Assembly (NCBI GenBank): GCA_963920575.1
Contig: OY986965.1
Coordinates: 5,411,134-5,475,133, forward strand
Reading direction: 5' to 3'
DNA length: 64,000 nt
Origin: Narthecium ossifragum
Taxonomy: Eukaryota; Streptophyta; Magnoliopsida; Dioscoreales; Nartheciaceae
This document shows, one piece after another, positions 23,663 to 34,423 of the stretch. Made by a program: the position numbers and the translations under genes. The notes beneath the pieces are model-generated. The model saw only the letters and a list, made by a program, of their open reading frames with translations. It had not been told where the DNA came from and did no database searches. How positions within the stretch are numbered: position 1 is the first letter of the stretch; every line of letters starts with the position of its first letter.

Positions 23663-23877
23663 GACCTCTGCTAATCATGATCAAGGACGTAAGCTTTGCC
23701 TCTTCCGTGACACAAATATATAAAAAAAACTACTAAAAAAAACACCTAACGGCGCGTTGAGCTACAGTCTTTCATATTTCTGGAAAAAGTAAACCTGTTA
23801 AACTTTATATTATATATATATATATATATATATACAATATGATAAACTTTCTCAGATCCTAAGAAGTATTAGACACT
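23663..23877. repeat. right copy of the duplicated flank
   Basis: Copy of 14337-14531 with a longer (TA)n run and a few indels. It ends at AGACACT and continues into AAATGTCGTAAG, which is probably the original right flank of the insertion site. Confidence 0.92.
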
Positions 23878-24425
23878 AAATGTCGTAAGAGGCGGAAGGG
23901 GGATCAGTTTCTAACCCTCTCCTGTCTCTGTTAGTTTTTGAGTTGTAAGGCTAGCATGTTAGCTCATCTAAGCAAAACAAACAAACAAACAAAAACACAC
24001 AGACAAATGTATGTTCTAACATCCACAGTTGGGAAAATAAAACCTGTGTGCCATTTAATTCGTAAGACAACCCTTCTCTCCCTTAATTCCTTGTAGGCTG
24101 CAGAGACTTTATATATCTCTTGGTAGGTACATGCATGCATGCATGACTTGTATAGTGTATATACTTCAAAAAATGAAGAAAGATGATTTTTAACAAATCT
24201 TAGTAGGCGTTGGCTGATAGCCAACTTTGGTTGGCATATTTGTATGATAGGAGTCAGGAATTTTGCTGGGGGGAGGTGGGGGCTTAGAATCCCAGAGACT
24301 CCATAGACTTACATATTAATAATTATATTTTTTATATCAATATTGTTCAATTTTAGTTCTATATTTATTTTTAAAATTTTCAAATATCATACATACGCCT
24401 CATCTAATCTAAGCTACTATGGAGT
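23878..24425. other. intergenic with a LINE-like 3' end
   Basis: About 23878-23997 looks like a LINE 3'UTR (TTTTTGAGTTGTAAGG, TTAGCTCATCTAAG) ending in an (AAAC)n tail. The remainder up to the gap is AT-rich without coding. Confidence 0.5.
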
Positions 24426-24625
24426 NNNNNNNNNNNNNNNNNNNNNNNNNNNNNNNNNNNNNNNNNNNNNNNNNNNNNNNNNNNNNNNNNNNNNNNNNNN
24501 NNNNNNNNNNNNNNNNNNNNNNNNNNNNNNNNNNNNNNNNNNNNNNNNNNNNNNNNNNNNNNNNNNNNNNNNNNNNNNNNNNNNNNNNNNNNNNNNNNNN
24601 NNNNNNNNNNNNNNNNNNNNNNNNN
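24426..24625. other. assembly gap (200 N)
   Basis: Exactly 200 N, most likely a fixed-size placeholder. It removes the 5' end and much of ORF1 of the LINE that follows. ORFs drawn across it are meaningless. Confidence 0.98.
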
Positions 24626-25177
24626 AAACCAACGACTCCTTCGACGTCGGTTGGCAGCGGCGGCAGACGGCGCAGCAGTGGAGACAGGTTCCAACTCAGT
24701 GATAGTGGCAGGGTTTATACTGCCGACTCTCAGCCTTTTCCAATCAGGACACGTGGACGGCCAGGGGTGAACCAATCCAACCGTTTCTTTTGCCTCGGTG
24801 CTAGCTCCAGCCCAGCCCAGCAACCGATCCAACCGCTTCAACCCAGCCCAGCAACGATAGCTCCAGCCAATCCAACCGCTTCAGCCCAGCCCAGCAACGA
24901 TGAGGCTGCCCCGACTATTAGAGCTGGTCCACCATTAGGAGACTTTGCTCTCCTTGCGGAGGATGTTGATCGCATTCATGATCACAGAGTTGCGTGCATG
25001 GATATAGCTTTGGCCTCGGAAGCCCCAGTAGAAGCTGATCTCAGGTGTTTGGAAACGTTGTCAGATGTTGAAGATGAAGATGAAGTTTCTGGATTCACCA
25101 TGGAAGAGGAGAGCAGAGAGGATGGAGAAATTTACACCCCAGCTAGGAAGCGCAGATGTCATGTTAACCCAGATTAG
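24626..25177 (+). pseudogene. LINE ORF1, C-terminal part
   Basis: Open from the gap to the stop at 25175-25177. The visible part is a low-complexity Ser/Pro/Gln region, then an acidic tail (SDVEDEDEVSGFTMEEES) and a basic end (ARKRRCHVN). The N-terminal DUF4283-type domain and CCHC knuckle expected in plant LINE ORF1 proteins are not visible and may lie in the gap. The assignment rests on position, 26 bp before ORF2. Whether the gene is intact cannot be judged. Confidence 0.65.
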
Positions 25178-25203
25178 CAACTGGGCATCCCAGACGGTTC
25201 ATT

Positions 25204-28200
25204 ATGAAGCTTTTCTTTTGGAACTGCAGAGGGGCAGGTCCGAATCGTGTAGTTAGGATCTGCCACAGGGTGACCGGTGCCCACGACCCGGATTTTATTT
25301 TTCTCATTGATACTCTGGTTGAGGTAGGAAAATTGGATTGGACTCTGCGCAAGGTAGGAGCGGAATGGGATGGCTACTGCATTCCGGCGCATGGTCGCGA
25401 GGGTGGCATTTTAGCTTTCTGGAAAAGAAGCATTGGCAGAGTTACCATGAAGCACGTCTCGAACCAGGCGATGCATGGTGTGATCACCTCCCCTGAGCAT
25501 GGTGAATTTTCAATGTCTGCTGTCTATGGTGCCAGACATCATGGCCAGAGGAAGGAGCTGTGGGATTATCTTTCAAGATTCAGCACACTAGGACTGCCTA
25601 TGTTGATTGCAGGGGACTTCAACGCTATCCTCTCTGCTGATGAAAAATCGAGAGGATCTCCATTTGCTTTTAACCAATCAGAGAGAGACTTCCTCAACTT
25701 TGTCTCTCTGAATGACTTAATTGATTTTGGCTATGCTAGTTGTCGCTTCACTTGGTCCAACAACCAGCAAGGTGGATCCAAGATTCTTGAAAGATTGGAT
25801 CGGGCTCTTGGAAACAAGCTTTGGAGGGCTCGCTTCCCGGGCACGATGGTTAGTCACCTGGCTCGTGTTGGATCTGACCATGCACCTCTGTTGATCAACT
25901 TGAGCCTTCCCCCAGCGAAGACTGGACCGGGCGTTTTCCGATTAGAGCATTACTGGATGCAGCTGCCAGCATTCCGCGAAACTTTATTACAAGCTTGGAT
26001 CTTACCATTCCATGGATCTAAATAGTATATATTTGCATCCAGGATGAGAGCAATCAAGAATGCGGTTAAACAGTGGGACAAGAAGTCCAGCAGGGAAGAT
26101 CTTTTTGGAATTGGCAGGCGTGTGGAAAGCTGCTTGGAGTGTCTGTATAAGCTAGAAGAAGATGGAAAGCTTCAGCCACAAGATGAATTGCAACTGCGAT
26201 TGCTGGAGAAACAGAGAGAGGCCATGATCTGCAAGCATGAAGCTAGAGCAGCGCAGAGGGTCAGACAGCTGTGGTTACAAGGTGGAGACAAGAACTCTTC
26301 CTTCTTCCATAATTTGGTCTCATCCAGGAGGTTTAAATCCAAGGTGACATCAATCTTGGCAGACAATGGAGAATTGGTCCGTGATCAAGCTAGCATAGGC
26401 AAAATCTTTGTCAGCTATTTCTCCAAGCTCTGGACTGAGGATGCAAAATTCTATGATCCTGAACTCCCAGATCTCCCCATTGTTGATTTGGATTCGCATG
26501 ATATGCTAGATTCTGAAGTTAGTGAGATTGAAATTTTGGAGGCCCTTCGCAGCATGGGGAAAAGCAAATGTCCGGGTCCTGATGGTATCCCAGTGGAGTT
26601 CTTCCTGTCCCACTGGGACATTGTTGGGAAGGACTTTGTTGACTTAATCAGGGGTTTCTTGATCACTGCTCACCTTCCCGCCAATTGGAATGAAACCTTC
26701 ATCTCTTTGGTTCCCAAGTGTAGATTCCCGCAGGTGGTGAAAGACTATCGACCTATCAGCTTATGCAACACAAGCTACAAAGTCATCACTACCATACTTG
26801 CCAGGAGACTGAAACCGGTTCTTAGCAGCCTCATTGGACTGGAGCAATCTGCCTACCTCTCTGGTAGATGTATTCACGATAACATTGATGCTGCTAAGGA
26901 AGTCCTACACTCCATGAAGACTGCTCCTAAGTCAAACAGTTTGATGGTTTTGAAGGTTGATTTAAGGGCAGCGTATGACAGGGTGAGATGGTGCTTCCTG
27001 AAGAAAGTTTTAGAGGCTATGGGTTTCCCTCCCAGATGGATCGCATTGGTGATGGCCTGTGTAACTGGCCCGAAGTTTGCCATCGTTATTAATGGCAAGC
27101 TCCATGGGAGATTTGCCTCTTGCTGCGGAATTCGACAGGGAGACCCTTTATCATCCTTACTTTTTCTTATTGTGCAGGAGGTGTTCTCCAGGATCCTTAA
27201 CAGTCCATCGACCGGCCTCATCAGATTGAGATTTAGAGGCTCAGCCTTCTCCCTCTCCCGCCTATTCTATGCTGATGATTGCCTTATTTTCTCCAAGGCA
27301 TCTTGTCTGGAAGCGCGTCGGGTGAAGGATGCTCTGCTCAGATTCAAACTTCTCTCCGGGTTAGAGATGAACACCTTGAAATCCACTGTGCGTTTCTCTC
27401 CAACGGTCCCTGATGATAGGAAGATTTCATTATGCCGCATACTTGGGTTAGCTATGGCTGATGGTACCTGGACGTATCTGGGTGCGCCGCTCTGTCCCGG
27501 AAGACTCACCGCTGCTGATTGTGCACCACTTCTGGACAAGATGATCAATCACATTCTCTCGTGGCAAGGGCGACCCATCTCTGACCCGGGTAGATTGGTG
27601 CTGGTGAAGTCGGTTCTGCAAGCTATCCCTACGTTTGTAATGGCTATTTCCCATGTTCCTTTAGGAATTATAAGGAAGATTGATCGAATCTGTAGGGATT
27701 TCTTGTGGAACAATCGCAAGTCTGGGCTGTGTAATTTAGCTTGGAAGGATGTTTGCACTCCAAAGGAAAGGGGAGGCCTGGGTGTCAAGGATCTTTGTTC
27801 TTGGCAGATTTCTCTCAAGGCGAATCGGGTTGCTTCCTTGCTTCAGCCAGAAACTAATGTGTGGAAGGAGATTGCCAAGGCCAAATACCAATGGAGCGGA
27901 GCTCTTCCAATCTGCCGCAACCTTGGAAATGTTTCGACTCATTGGAAACACATATGCTTTGCTGCGGATTCGCTGAGGAAGAGGCTAGTCTGGGTGCCAG
28001 GAACCAGGAGCAATCTAAATGTTTTATATGATGCATGGTTAGCTGACATCCCCCTCTCCAGATGGCCAACCATGGTCAATGTAGGTGGCGGGTTGGAAGC
28101 TACTGAAGTAGGAAGCTCGATCTCCGATGGTTTATGGAAGTTAGAGGCTTTAACTGACAATTTCCACCCGCTCCTTATTGACATCATCTTGAAGCAGAGG

Positions 28201-29208
28201 ATCGGAAGCAGAGACGTCAGTCGATGGCCATTCAATGGCTCCGGGATGGTAAGCTCTGCTTCTGCGTACCTTGCACAGAGGCAGGAGGAATTGAGATCGA
28301 GCAGAGCAGGGATGGATGACACTTGGTCTGGTGTGTGGAGATCACCAGCTGGCCCAAGGGTTAGGCACTTCCTTTGGCGAGCTGTTCATGGCAAGCTACC
28401 GGTTCGCGAGGCTCTGTGGAGGTTACGCCTGTCTTCAGAAATCGAGTGCCCGAGATGTCGAGGAGAACCTGAAACAGTTAAACATGCCATCTTTGGGTGT
28501 CAGTTTTTCCTCAGTGTCTTCTCTTTGATTGCAAGAAAGGAGAAGCTGGTTCTTCCTCCTTGGAACTTTGAGGATTTCTGTAAGGCTCTGTTTGAAAACG
28601 GAACCAAGAAGACCAAGACATATCTAGCTTATGGTATGTGGATTATCTGGAAGGATAGGAACTCTATTGTTTTCGGGGAGAAGGGGGATTCGGCTGAGGC
28701 TATTGCTTGCAGAATTATTAGGCTTGTGAATGAGTTCATGGGTCAAGAGAACAGGAGATCATCCGAGGCTGCTGTTCATACCACCGGCTCCGGCGTTGTT
28801 GTGATCCAGACTGATGCCTCTGTTGACCCACTGTCCAAGACTGCTACTATAGGGGTTGTTGCCTTGGCGGAGGATCGAAAGGAAGCTTGGGCTTGGGCTA
28901 GACCAGTCCAATCTGGTTCGATACTTGAAGCTGAGATGCTTGCCATTCTGGAGGCGATGAGAAGGGCGAAGATCCTTGGGCTTAGAAGATTAGTAATTGA
29001 GACTGACTCACTGATAGCGGTCCGGATCCTGAATGGGTTGGGTGGATGGCCCCCTGATCTAGAAAGGTTGGCGAAGAGCATTTGGTTGCATGTTCTTCTC
29101 TTCGAGTCGGTATTGTTTCTGTATATCTCCAGGGGTAGTAATACGAGAGCCGATGGTGTTGCTCAAGCATGTCGTAGGACCGGGATTGTCTTAGACTGGA
29201 CCTGTTAG
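25204..29208 (+). pseudogene. LINE ORF2: endonuclease, RT, zf-RVT, RNase H (one stop)
   Basis: Starts MKLFFWNCRGAG. The apurinic endonuclease shows LIDTLVEV, IAGDFNAILSADEKSRG, FTWSNNQ and the C-terminal VGSDHAPLL. An in-frame TAG at 26023-26025 then interrupts a frame that continues on both sides. The RT follows: SKCPGPDGIPVEF, YRPISLCNTSYKVI, DLRAAYDRVRW, GIRQGDPLSSLLF and the catalytic LFYADDCLIF. The zf-RVT region (WRSPAGPRVRHFLWRAVHGK, CPRCRGEPETVKHAIFGC) and RNase H (VIQTDASVDPLS, EAEMLAILEAM, VIETDSLIAV, RADGVAQACRR) finish it. Apart from the stop all catalytic motifs look intact; ORF2 would nick target DNA and reverse-transcribe the element RNA. Confidence 0.93.
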
Positions 29209-29283
29209 CCAGTGTATCCTACATGTTGTTTTGAGTTTGTACTTTATAGCCATTTGGCTCAACTAATCAAAAAAAAAAAAAAA

Positions 29284-29682
29284 GGGGTTCATCATAAATA
29301 AGTGGACCATGGCTGTAGGATTTGGATCATGGCTGGATCCAGACCGGGCGTTTATTGGTAGCTCGACCGGTCAAGTAAACTAATTAATAAAGTTACTAAT
29401 TCTACTTGGATTAGGCAAATAGAGTTTTAAACTCTTGATCCAGTTTTTTTATAAATACCATGAGACCTCTTGGGTTTTTGTATGATAAAAATCAATATGA
29501 GATGTCTACAACAGCTTCTTTCTCTCATTCTCTCTCATCTCTATTAAATAAAGGACTGGCCAATTTGGCGGTTTCTGTTGATGCAAGTAAATCCCTAATA
29601 AGGGTGCATCAGTCGATGCACCCCTCTACTTTTATTAATATTTATGAGAGTGTATGGGCTGATGTATCCTCAGCAACCAATT
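29284..29682. repeat. direct repeat copy A
   Basis: Begins GGGGTTCATCATAAATAAG immediately after the LINE A tail and ends at GATGTATCCTCAGCAACCAA. It is about 95% identical to copy B (30718-31305). It contains TTTTTATAAATACCATGAG and AGACCTCTTGGG, which could be a TATA and leader of an LTR, so the pair may be LTRs of a small non-autonomous element. No TSD or PBS was confirmed. Confidence 0.8.
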
Positions 29683-29694
29683 TTCCCGTCTACA

Positions 29695-29940
29695 GTGTTC
29701 TGGATCGATCCAAAGCCTACTATAAATCGATCCAAAGCCTACTATGGATCGATCCAATATGAAAAACATGAAAACATGCCTCTGGAAACAGGGTTGCGAT
29801 CGATCCACTATAGGTTTGGATCAATCCAACGTGCAAAGCCGCAAACACGTCTCTGGAACGGCCTATCCGATCGATCCAGCTTCACTTTGGATCGTTCCAA
29901 GACTGTGAACTTGGATTGATCCAAGATTTCCCGGATTTGA
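29695..29940. repeat. array of GGATCGATCC-type palindromes
   Basis: At least nine variants of GGATCGATCCA / TGGATCAATCC occur in 245 bp, spaced about 15-40 bp and often joined by AAAGCCTACTAT. The layout resembles the CGGTCGAC palindrome array at 16130-16490 inside the SIRE-like LTR, so this may be part of a related LTR. Confidence 0.7.
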
Positions 29941-30258
29941 AATTGAGCCAAAAGGTCAACAATATGTATCTCTCAAAACCTCTTGTTCTGTGTATCAGTC
30001 AAAGACACGCGGGGCTTGGTTTTATTAGCCGCCTCTTTTGCTCTACAGTTCTCTTCGTTGCAGGTTTGGTAGTCTCAACCTTGGAAAGGACAACATTGCT
30101 TAACTTGAGGAGAATGAAATGAATTTGGAGCTTGGATCTCAACGGATCAGGGTGATCCCACTGCACCACCCAGCATCGCGTGGAACAATCAGTTGTTGTA
30201 TCACACGTGATGCATTATCGTGCTGGTGCAACATCAAAAATCTGATTAATATTAAGAT

Positions 30259-30464
30259 CTCGTTTGGTATGCGATTAGTCTATTCCGGAATAAGGGATTT
30301 TGGGGTTAGAAAAAGTAAAAATAAAGTAGTAACGATTACTTGGAATAATAAAATGTAAAGTGATAGTGATAGATGGAATGAGAATAAATGAGTAATGATT
30401 ATATGGAATAGGAAAAAGTGTTTGGGAATAAATATGTTCCCCCCTTATTGTCATACCAAACGAG
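30259..30464. mobile_element. MITE with 13-bp terminal inverted repeats
   Basis: The left end CTCGTTTGGTATG (30259-30271) and right end CATACCAAACGAG (30452-30464) are perfect inverted repeats around AT-rich DNA full of GGAATAA/AGTAATGATT words. The CTCGTTTGGTA terminus is common in plant MITEs of the Tourist or hAT groups. Without a clear TSD the superfamily stays open. Confidence 0.8.
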
Positions 30465-30717
30465 GCCTAAAAATCTCATCAGCATAGTCGATGGGAGCAA
30501 TTGTGATTCCGGAGTAATGCAAACAATTAACATGTGTCCAGTATTATCTTTCTATTCCAGTAAAATTAATTACGGGAACAGTTCTATTATGCATACATAG
30601 TAATTAAGTATTATCATTTACCCACGTACAATACTCATGATTAATTTGTATTTTTCTACGAGAATTGATTCTGCAGCAAGTCTATGATCTTCTCGTCCAA
30701 ATAAAACGCCTTAGCAA

Positions 30718-31305
30718 GGGGTTCATCATAAATAAGTGGACCATGGCTGTAGGATTTGGATCATGGCTGGATCAGCGTTTATTGGTAGCTCGACCGGTCA
30801 AGTAAACTAATTAATAATTGAGAAGTGATTGGGGTACATGTCATGTAGGCATGTGCATCGTACATGGCCACTTTCAACGCTTCAGATCCCCTCACATCCG
30901 CCGGTCCCCATCACGTAAGCCAATAATACATGGCTACGTAAGTCATGTGCAATGTACATGGCTAAAAAGCCATGTAGACAAATCTTTTTTCAATTAATAA
31001 AGTTACTAATTCTACTTCGATTAGGCAAATAGAGTTTTAATTGAATTAGAACTCTTGGGTCCAGTCTTTTATAAATACCATGAGACCTCTTGGGTTTTTG
31101 TATGATAAAAATCAATATGATATGTCTACGGCGGGCTCCTTTCTCTCATTCTCTCTCCATTTTTATTAAATAAAGGACTGGCCAATTTGGCGGTTTCTGT
31201 TGATGCAAGTAAATCCTTAATAAGGGTGCATCAGCCGATGCACCCCTCTACTTTTATTAATATTTATGAGAGTGTATGGGCTGATGTATCCTCATCAACC
31301 AAACA
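30718..31305. repeat. direct repeat copy B
   Basis: Second copy of the 29284-29682 repeat, interrupted by a 175-bp insertion (30817-30991). Copy B ends about 0.5 kb upstream of the ADF start codon, so it contributes to the distal 5' flank of that gene. Confidence 0.8.
30817..30991. mobile_element. 175-bp insertion with 8-bp target duplication
   Basis: Flanked by AATTAATA at 30809-30816 and 30992-30999. Copy A (29284-29682) lacks the insert and has a single AATTAATA, so it is a true empty site. Termini are ATTGAGAAGTG...TTTTTTC with only weak inverted similarity. Inside are several TGTACATGGC/GCCATGTA words. An 8-bp TSD fits a hAT-type MITE. Confidence 0.78.
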
Positions 31306-31808
31306 CGGGATTGTATATTATGGTATTAGACGGTGCATGCATCACCCAAACGAATTAAGGGGTTTGGATTCCATACTATTGAGCAAAGATTATGTAACAC
31401 ACACACCCCCAAAGTCCATTTCATACATGGAACCACAGAGGGCTACATCACAACCGAAAGTGATAAAAGAGGACTGGGACAGTTGAAGACCACCACCCAT
31501 TGATCAGACATCAGGCATTCCTAATTGTCCTTGTTTATGGTGTTCCATCATTATTCCAATCCCCACCACCAGAAATGCAGAGAATCTTATTCCTTTAAGC
31601 CAATAGCCAGTGTGGAGGAAAAGAGCCAGAACGCCTACTCCAGTCCTTTATATCTTTCCCCACTCTTTTATTCAAGGGGGGCTAGAAAAGATGGGAATGT
31701 GAAGTGAATGGTCCCAGGTTACTCTGTTATTCCTACATATATCTATATCTGAGTCTCAAGGAAACTCTATCTTGTGAGACCCCAAGGAGATTTGGCTTGC
31801 CTGGCAAA
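31306..31808 (+). promoter_or_regulatory. proximal 5' flank of the ADF gene
   Basis: Non-repetitive DNA with no coding. TTTATATC at about 31648-31655 is a plausible TATA-like element and the leader would carry the CTATATCTGAGTCTC region. The assignment is inferred from the position of the ADF start codon. Confidence 0.45.
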
Positions 31809-33349
31809 ATGGCTTTCCTGAGATCATCTGTAAGCATGCTTGTTATTATGGATTTGACGTTGTTTTGATTGTTGTTTTGATTATGGATTTGATGATCTGA
31901 AGATATGGGTTTAAAGCGATTGTGTTGAAATGTGTTTTAACTCTGTTTGTGGTTCTAATAGATGGTGGTTGATCTCCTCTGCAGTATGGGTTTCAAGTTC
32001 TTTCCTGAAACTTTGTGGTGTTGTCTATATCAGGGATCTTTTTTCCCTTATGAGAAAGGGGGATTCTGTATTCTTAGCTTTCTAAGATCAAGTTTCTATT
32101 TTTCCTCGGAAGTTTTCTTTATTGCCTCTTTGGGAATTGACAAATAATTTATCTGACCTTGAAATAAAGTGTAATTGAGCAGCAATTGAGCCAATCCTTA
32201 GATTAAGCTCTTTGGGATATATTATTCATAGGATGGAAAATTAAAGACTATAATAGGCATGGTATATCTATATAGTCTATTCTTGCAAATTTCCTCTTCT
32301 AATTTTGAGTTCCTCAGAACCAAAACGTACGGCACCAATTATTAGTGCTGATCAATCTTCTTCTAGTTGAATCTAGAATATATATGTATGGCACATGTAT
32401 CCTGGATCTCTGACTGTGAGTACATCTATTCAGTCCAATGCATCCTCTGGAATGGGTGTTGCTGATCATTGCAAGCCCACCTTCTTAGAGCTTCAGAGGA
32501 AGAAGATGCATCGCTATGTGATCTTTAAAATAGATGAGAAGAAGAAGGAGGTCGTTGTAGAAAAGACTGGAGGTGCAGCTGAAAGCTACGATGATTTCAT
32601 CGCCTCTTTGCCTGAAAGCGATTGCCGATATGCTGTCTATGATTTCGACTTTGTGACTCATGAAAATTGTCAGAAGAGCAAGATTTTCTTCATTGCATGG
32701 TGAGTTGTTGCAAGTGCTCTATTTTTTTATTTTGGAATGTTAATGCCTGTATATTAGATGCACTTGTTTACTTGTTTGTCAAAAGATTTAAGACACATAT
32801 GGTGGTCGTTTATGATTCTTCACTATTACTTGAGAAAACAAAACAGAACTTGAATAAAGTTCTCAAGGTTGCAGATCATCTGTTGTACACCATGTGTCAA
32901 TCTGAAGAATTAGATGGATTTCATGTGATAAGCAGTATTGCTACAATGATCATTGATAACTTTGATGTTATTCAAGTGTTTGTGAATGAAAACCAGATGT
33001 TTCTGCATGCTAAGGAGGGAAAACTATTTGAATACACACTGGAAACTGATATGAAATAACTATCAAACAAAACTGGCATACTAGTTGTTAATTTAGATTT
33101 CTAATGTTATGTATTAGCAAAATAAGCTTACGCTGGTGTGTATTCAAATAGTTTGGCTAAGGAGGTGTGGCTAACTGCTATGCACTTTGTATCCGTTTTG
33201 TTTTTGCACGTCCCGAGGGATTGTAACGGTAGTGTAGCTCGTTTTTGTCGTCGTCGTTCTGGGTCATTTTTGTCTTGGACTCGTGATGATGGGCTAGAGT
33301 TTTTGGATGGTCTGATGTAACGCAGTAATCTTAGCCTTTGGCTCAACTC

Positions 33350-33404
<55 letters not shown>

Positions 33405-33659
33405 GAAAAGCTTTGCATTTCAAATGTGATTCTTGTTATAGTTAATTGTTAACATTGTTCTTGAAACTTATTTTCTAACTTTTGCACTTCACCAATGACA
33501 CATACTAGGTCTCCATCAGTGTCTCGGATCCGATCTAAGATGTTGTATGCAACATCCAAGGACCGTTTCAGGCGAGAGCTGGATGGAATTCACTATGAGA
33601 TTCAGGCAACTGACCCTTCAGAGATGGACCTGGAAGTGCTCCGAGATCGTGCAAATTAA
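31809..33659 (+). CDS. actin-depolymerizing factor (ADF/cofilin), three exons
   Basis: Exons 31809-31829, 32434-32699 and 33509-33659 join in frame to 145 residues, the normal ADF length. The short first exon (MAFLRSS) before a long first intron is the usual plant ADF layout. The protein has the ADF-H fold throughout: [79 protein letters not shown], then [20 protein letters not shown] (actin-binding long helix) and an end ...[11 protein letters not shown] binds G- and F-actin and severs filaments in the cytoplasm. The MAF...[10 protein letters not shown]-terminus points to the ADF5-like subgroup. Intron 2 holds a LINE fragment and a 19-bp inverted repeat. The coding exons are intact. Confidence 0.95.
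32825..33059 (+). other. unexplained open segment in ADF intron 2
   Basis: About 75 codons stay open up to a TAA at 33057-33059 (reading [20 protein letters not shown] and further [20 protein letters not shown]). I do not recognise the sequence. It has amphipathic, protein-like composition unlike the flanking AT-rich intron, and could be a captured exon or chance. No splice evidence links it to ADF. Confidence 0.35.
33136..33401 (+). mobile_element. 5'-truncated LINE fragment with (TAA)n tail in ADF intron 2
   Basis: The frame [20 protein letters not shown], then [13 protein letters not shown]...GLEFLDGLM and a stop, is the C-terminal RNase H end of a plant LINE ORF2. The 3'UTR (TTAGCCTTTGGCTCAACTC) leads to a (TAA)17-like tail at 33351-33401 instead of poly(A). 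It is in the sense orientation of the gene and inside the intron. No clean target duplication was found. Confidence 0.78.
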
Positions 33660-34350
33660 CGGGAGGGTTTCAGCAGATCTGTAATGCCACTCATGACAAG
33701 TGCCACAATGTTTTTAAAGCTGTCTGCAACTTTTAAAATGCTGCTTTTATTTATCAGAAAGGTGTCTTGAAGAAGAACTTGATATCTGTTTTGGCTGTGT
33801 TCGGTTGTTTTGGGTGGGGAGTTGTGTTACCTGCTGAAACTTGTATGAAGACATTAGACATATAATAATGTTTTCATTTTCAAATCCTATTTCTTTAGCT
33901 GGTTTCTTGAAGATCAATTATTTTGCACATGGCCGGACCTCTAGTGAATTAGATCTCAACAATACCATTGAAACAAAGTCATGATCTTGGGTTAAGCTTT
34001 GTCTCGCACTAATAGATAGCTACTCAAACAAATTTAAACACTATTCAGGAAACCCACTATATAGAGGAAAAATTCGTGATACACACGCATCAAGTGCCTG
34101 CATACATACAAAAAGTAACAAGTCGACCGTCTCACCAATATTTTCGAGTATTTTGATTGATTTTTAAACAAATCAAGAGAAACTCAATATTGACTTTAAG
34201 TATTTTTGGATTTTTAGACTATAGCATTCGCCCCCAAGAGAATTGGACAATATTCCATTTGATACAAATGGATTAGATGACTCCGACACCAACACAGATT
34301 TGAATAACATGAAAATGGTGATTAACTTTCCTACTGCTGCCACTTTCAAC
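33660..34350. other. ADF 3'UTR and intergenic DNA
   Basis: The first about 220 bp are likely ADF 3'UTR (AATAATG-type signals near 33865). The remainder is AT-rich, with no gene recognised. Confidence 0.5.
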
Positions 34351-34423
34351 AAAATAGAAAGAGAGAACAAGAGAGAGAGAGAGTGATGGTACTCGCCGGC
34401 CGTTCATTCGTCCACCCATCCTG

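Larger units (their letters stand above)
24626..29283 (+). mobile_element. L1-type LINE, nearly open, 5' end in the gap
   Basis: The element contains the end of ORF1, a full ORF2 (EN, RT, zf-RVT, RNase H), a short 3'UTR (AGCCATTTGGCTCAACTAATC) and an A15 tail at 29269-29283. Only one ORF2 stop was seen over 4 kb, making this the best-preserved retroelement in the window and probably a young insertion. The 5' flank and TSD cannot be defined because of the gap. Confidence 0.92.

Noticed and set aside
24343..25177. ORFs spanning the N run
   Set aside because: The open frames exist only because N codons are not stops. Only the part after 24625 was kept as a LINE ORF1 fragment.
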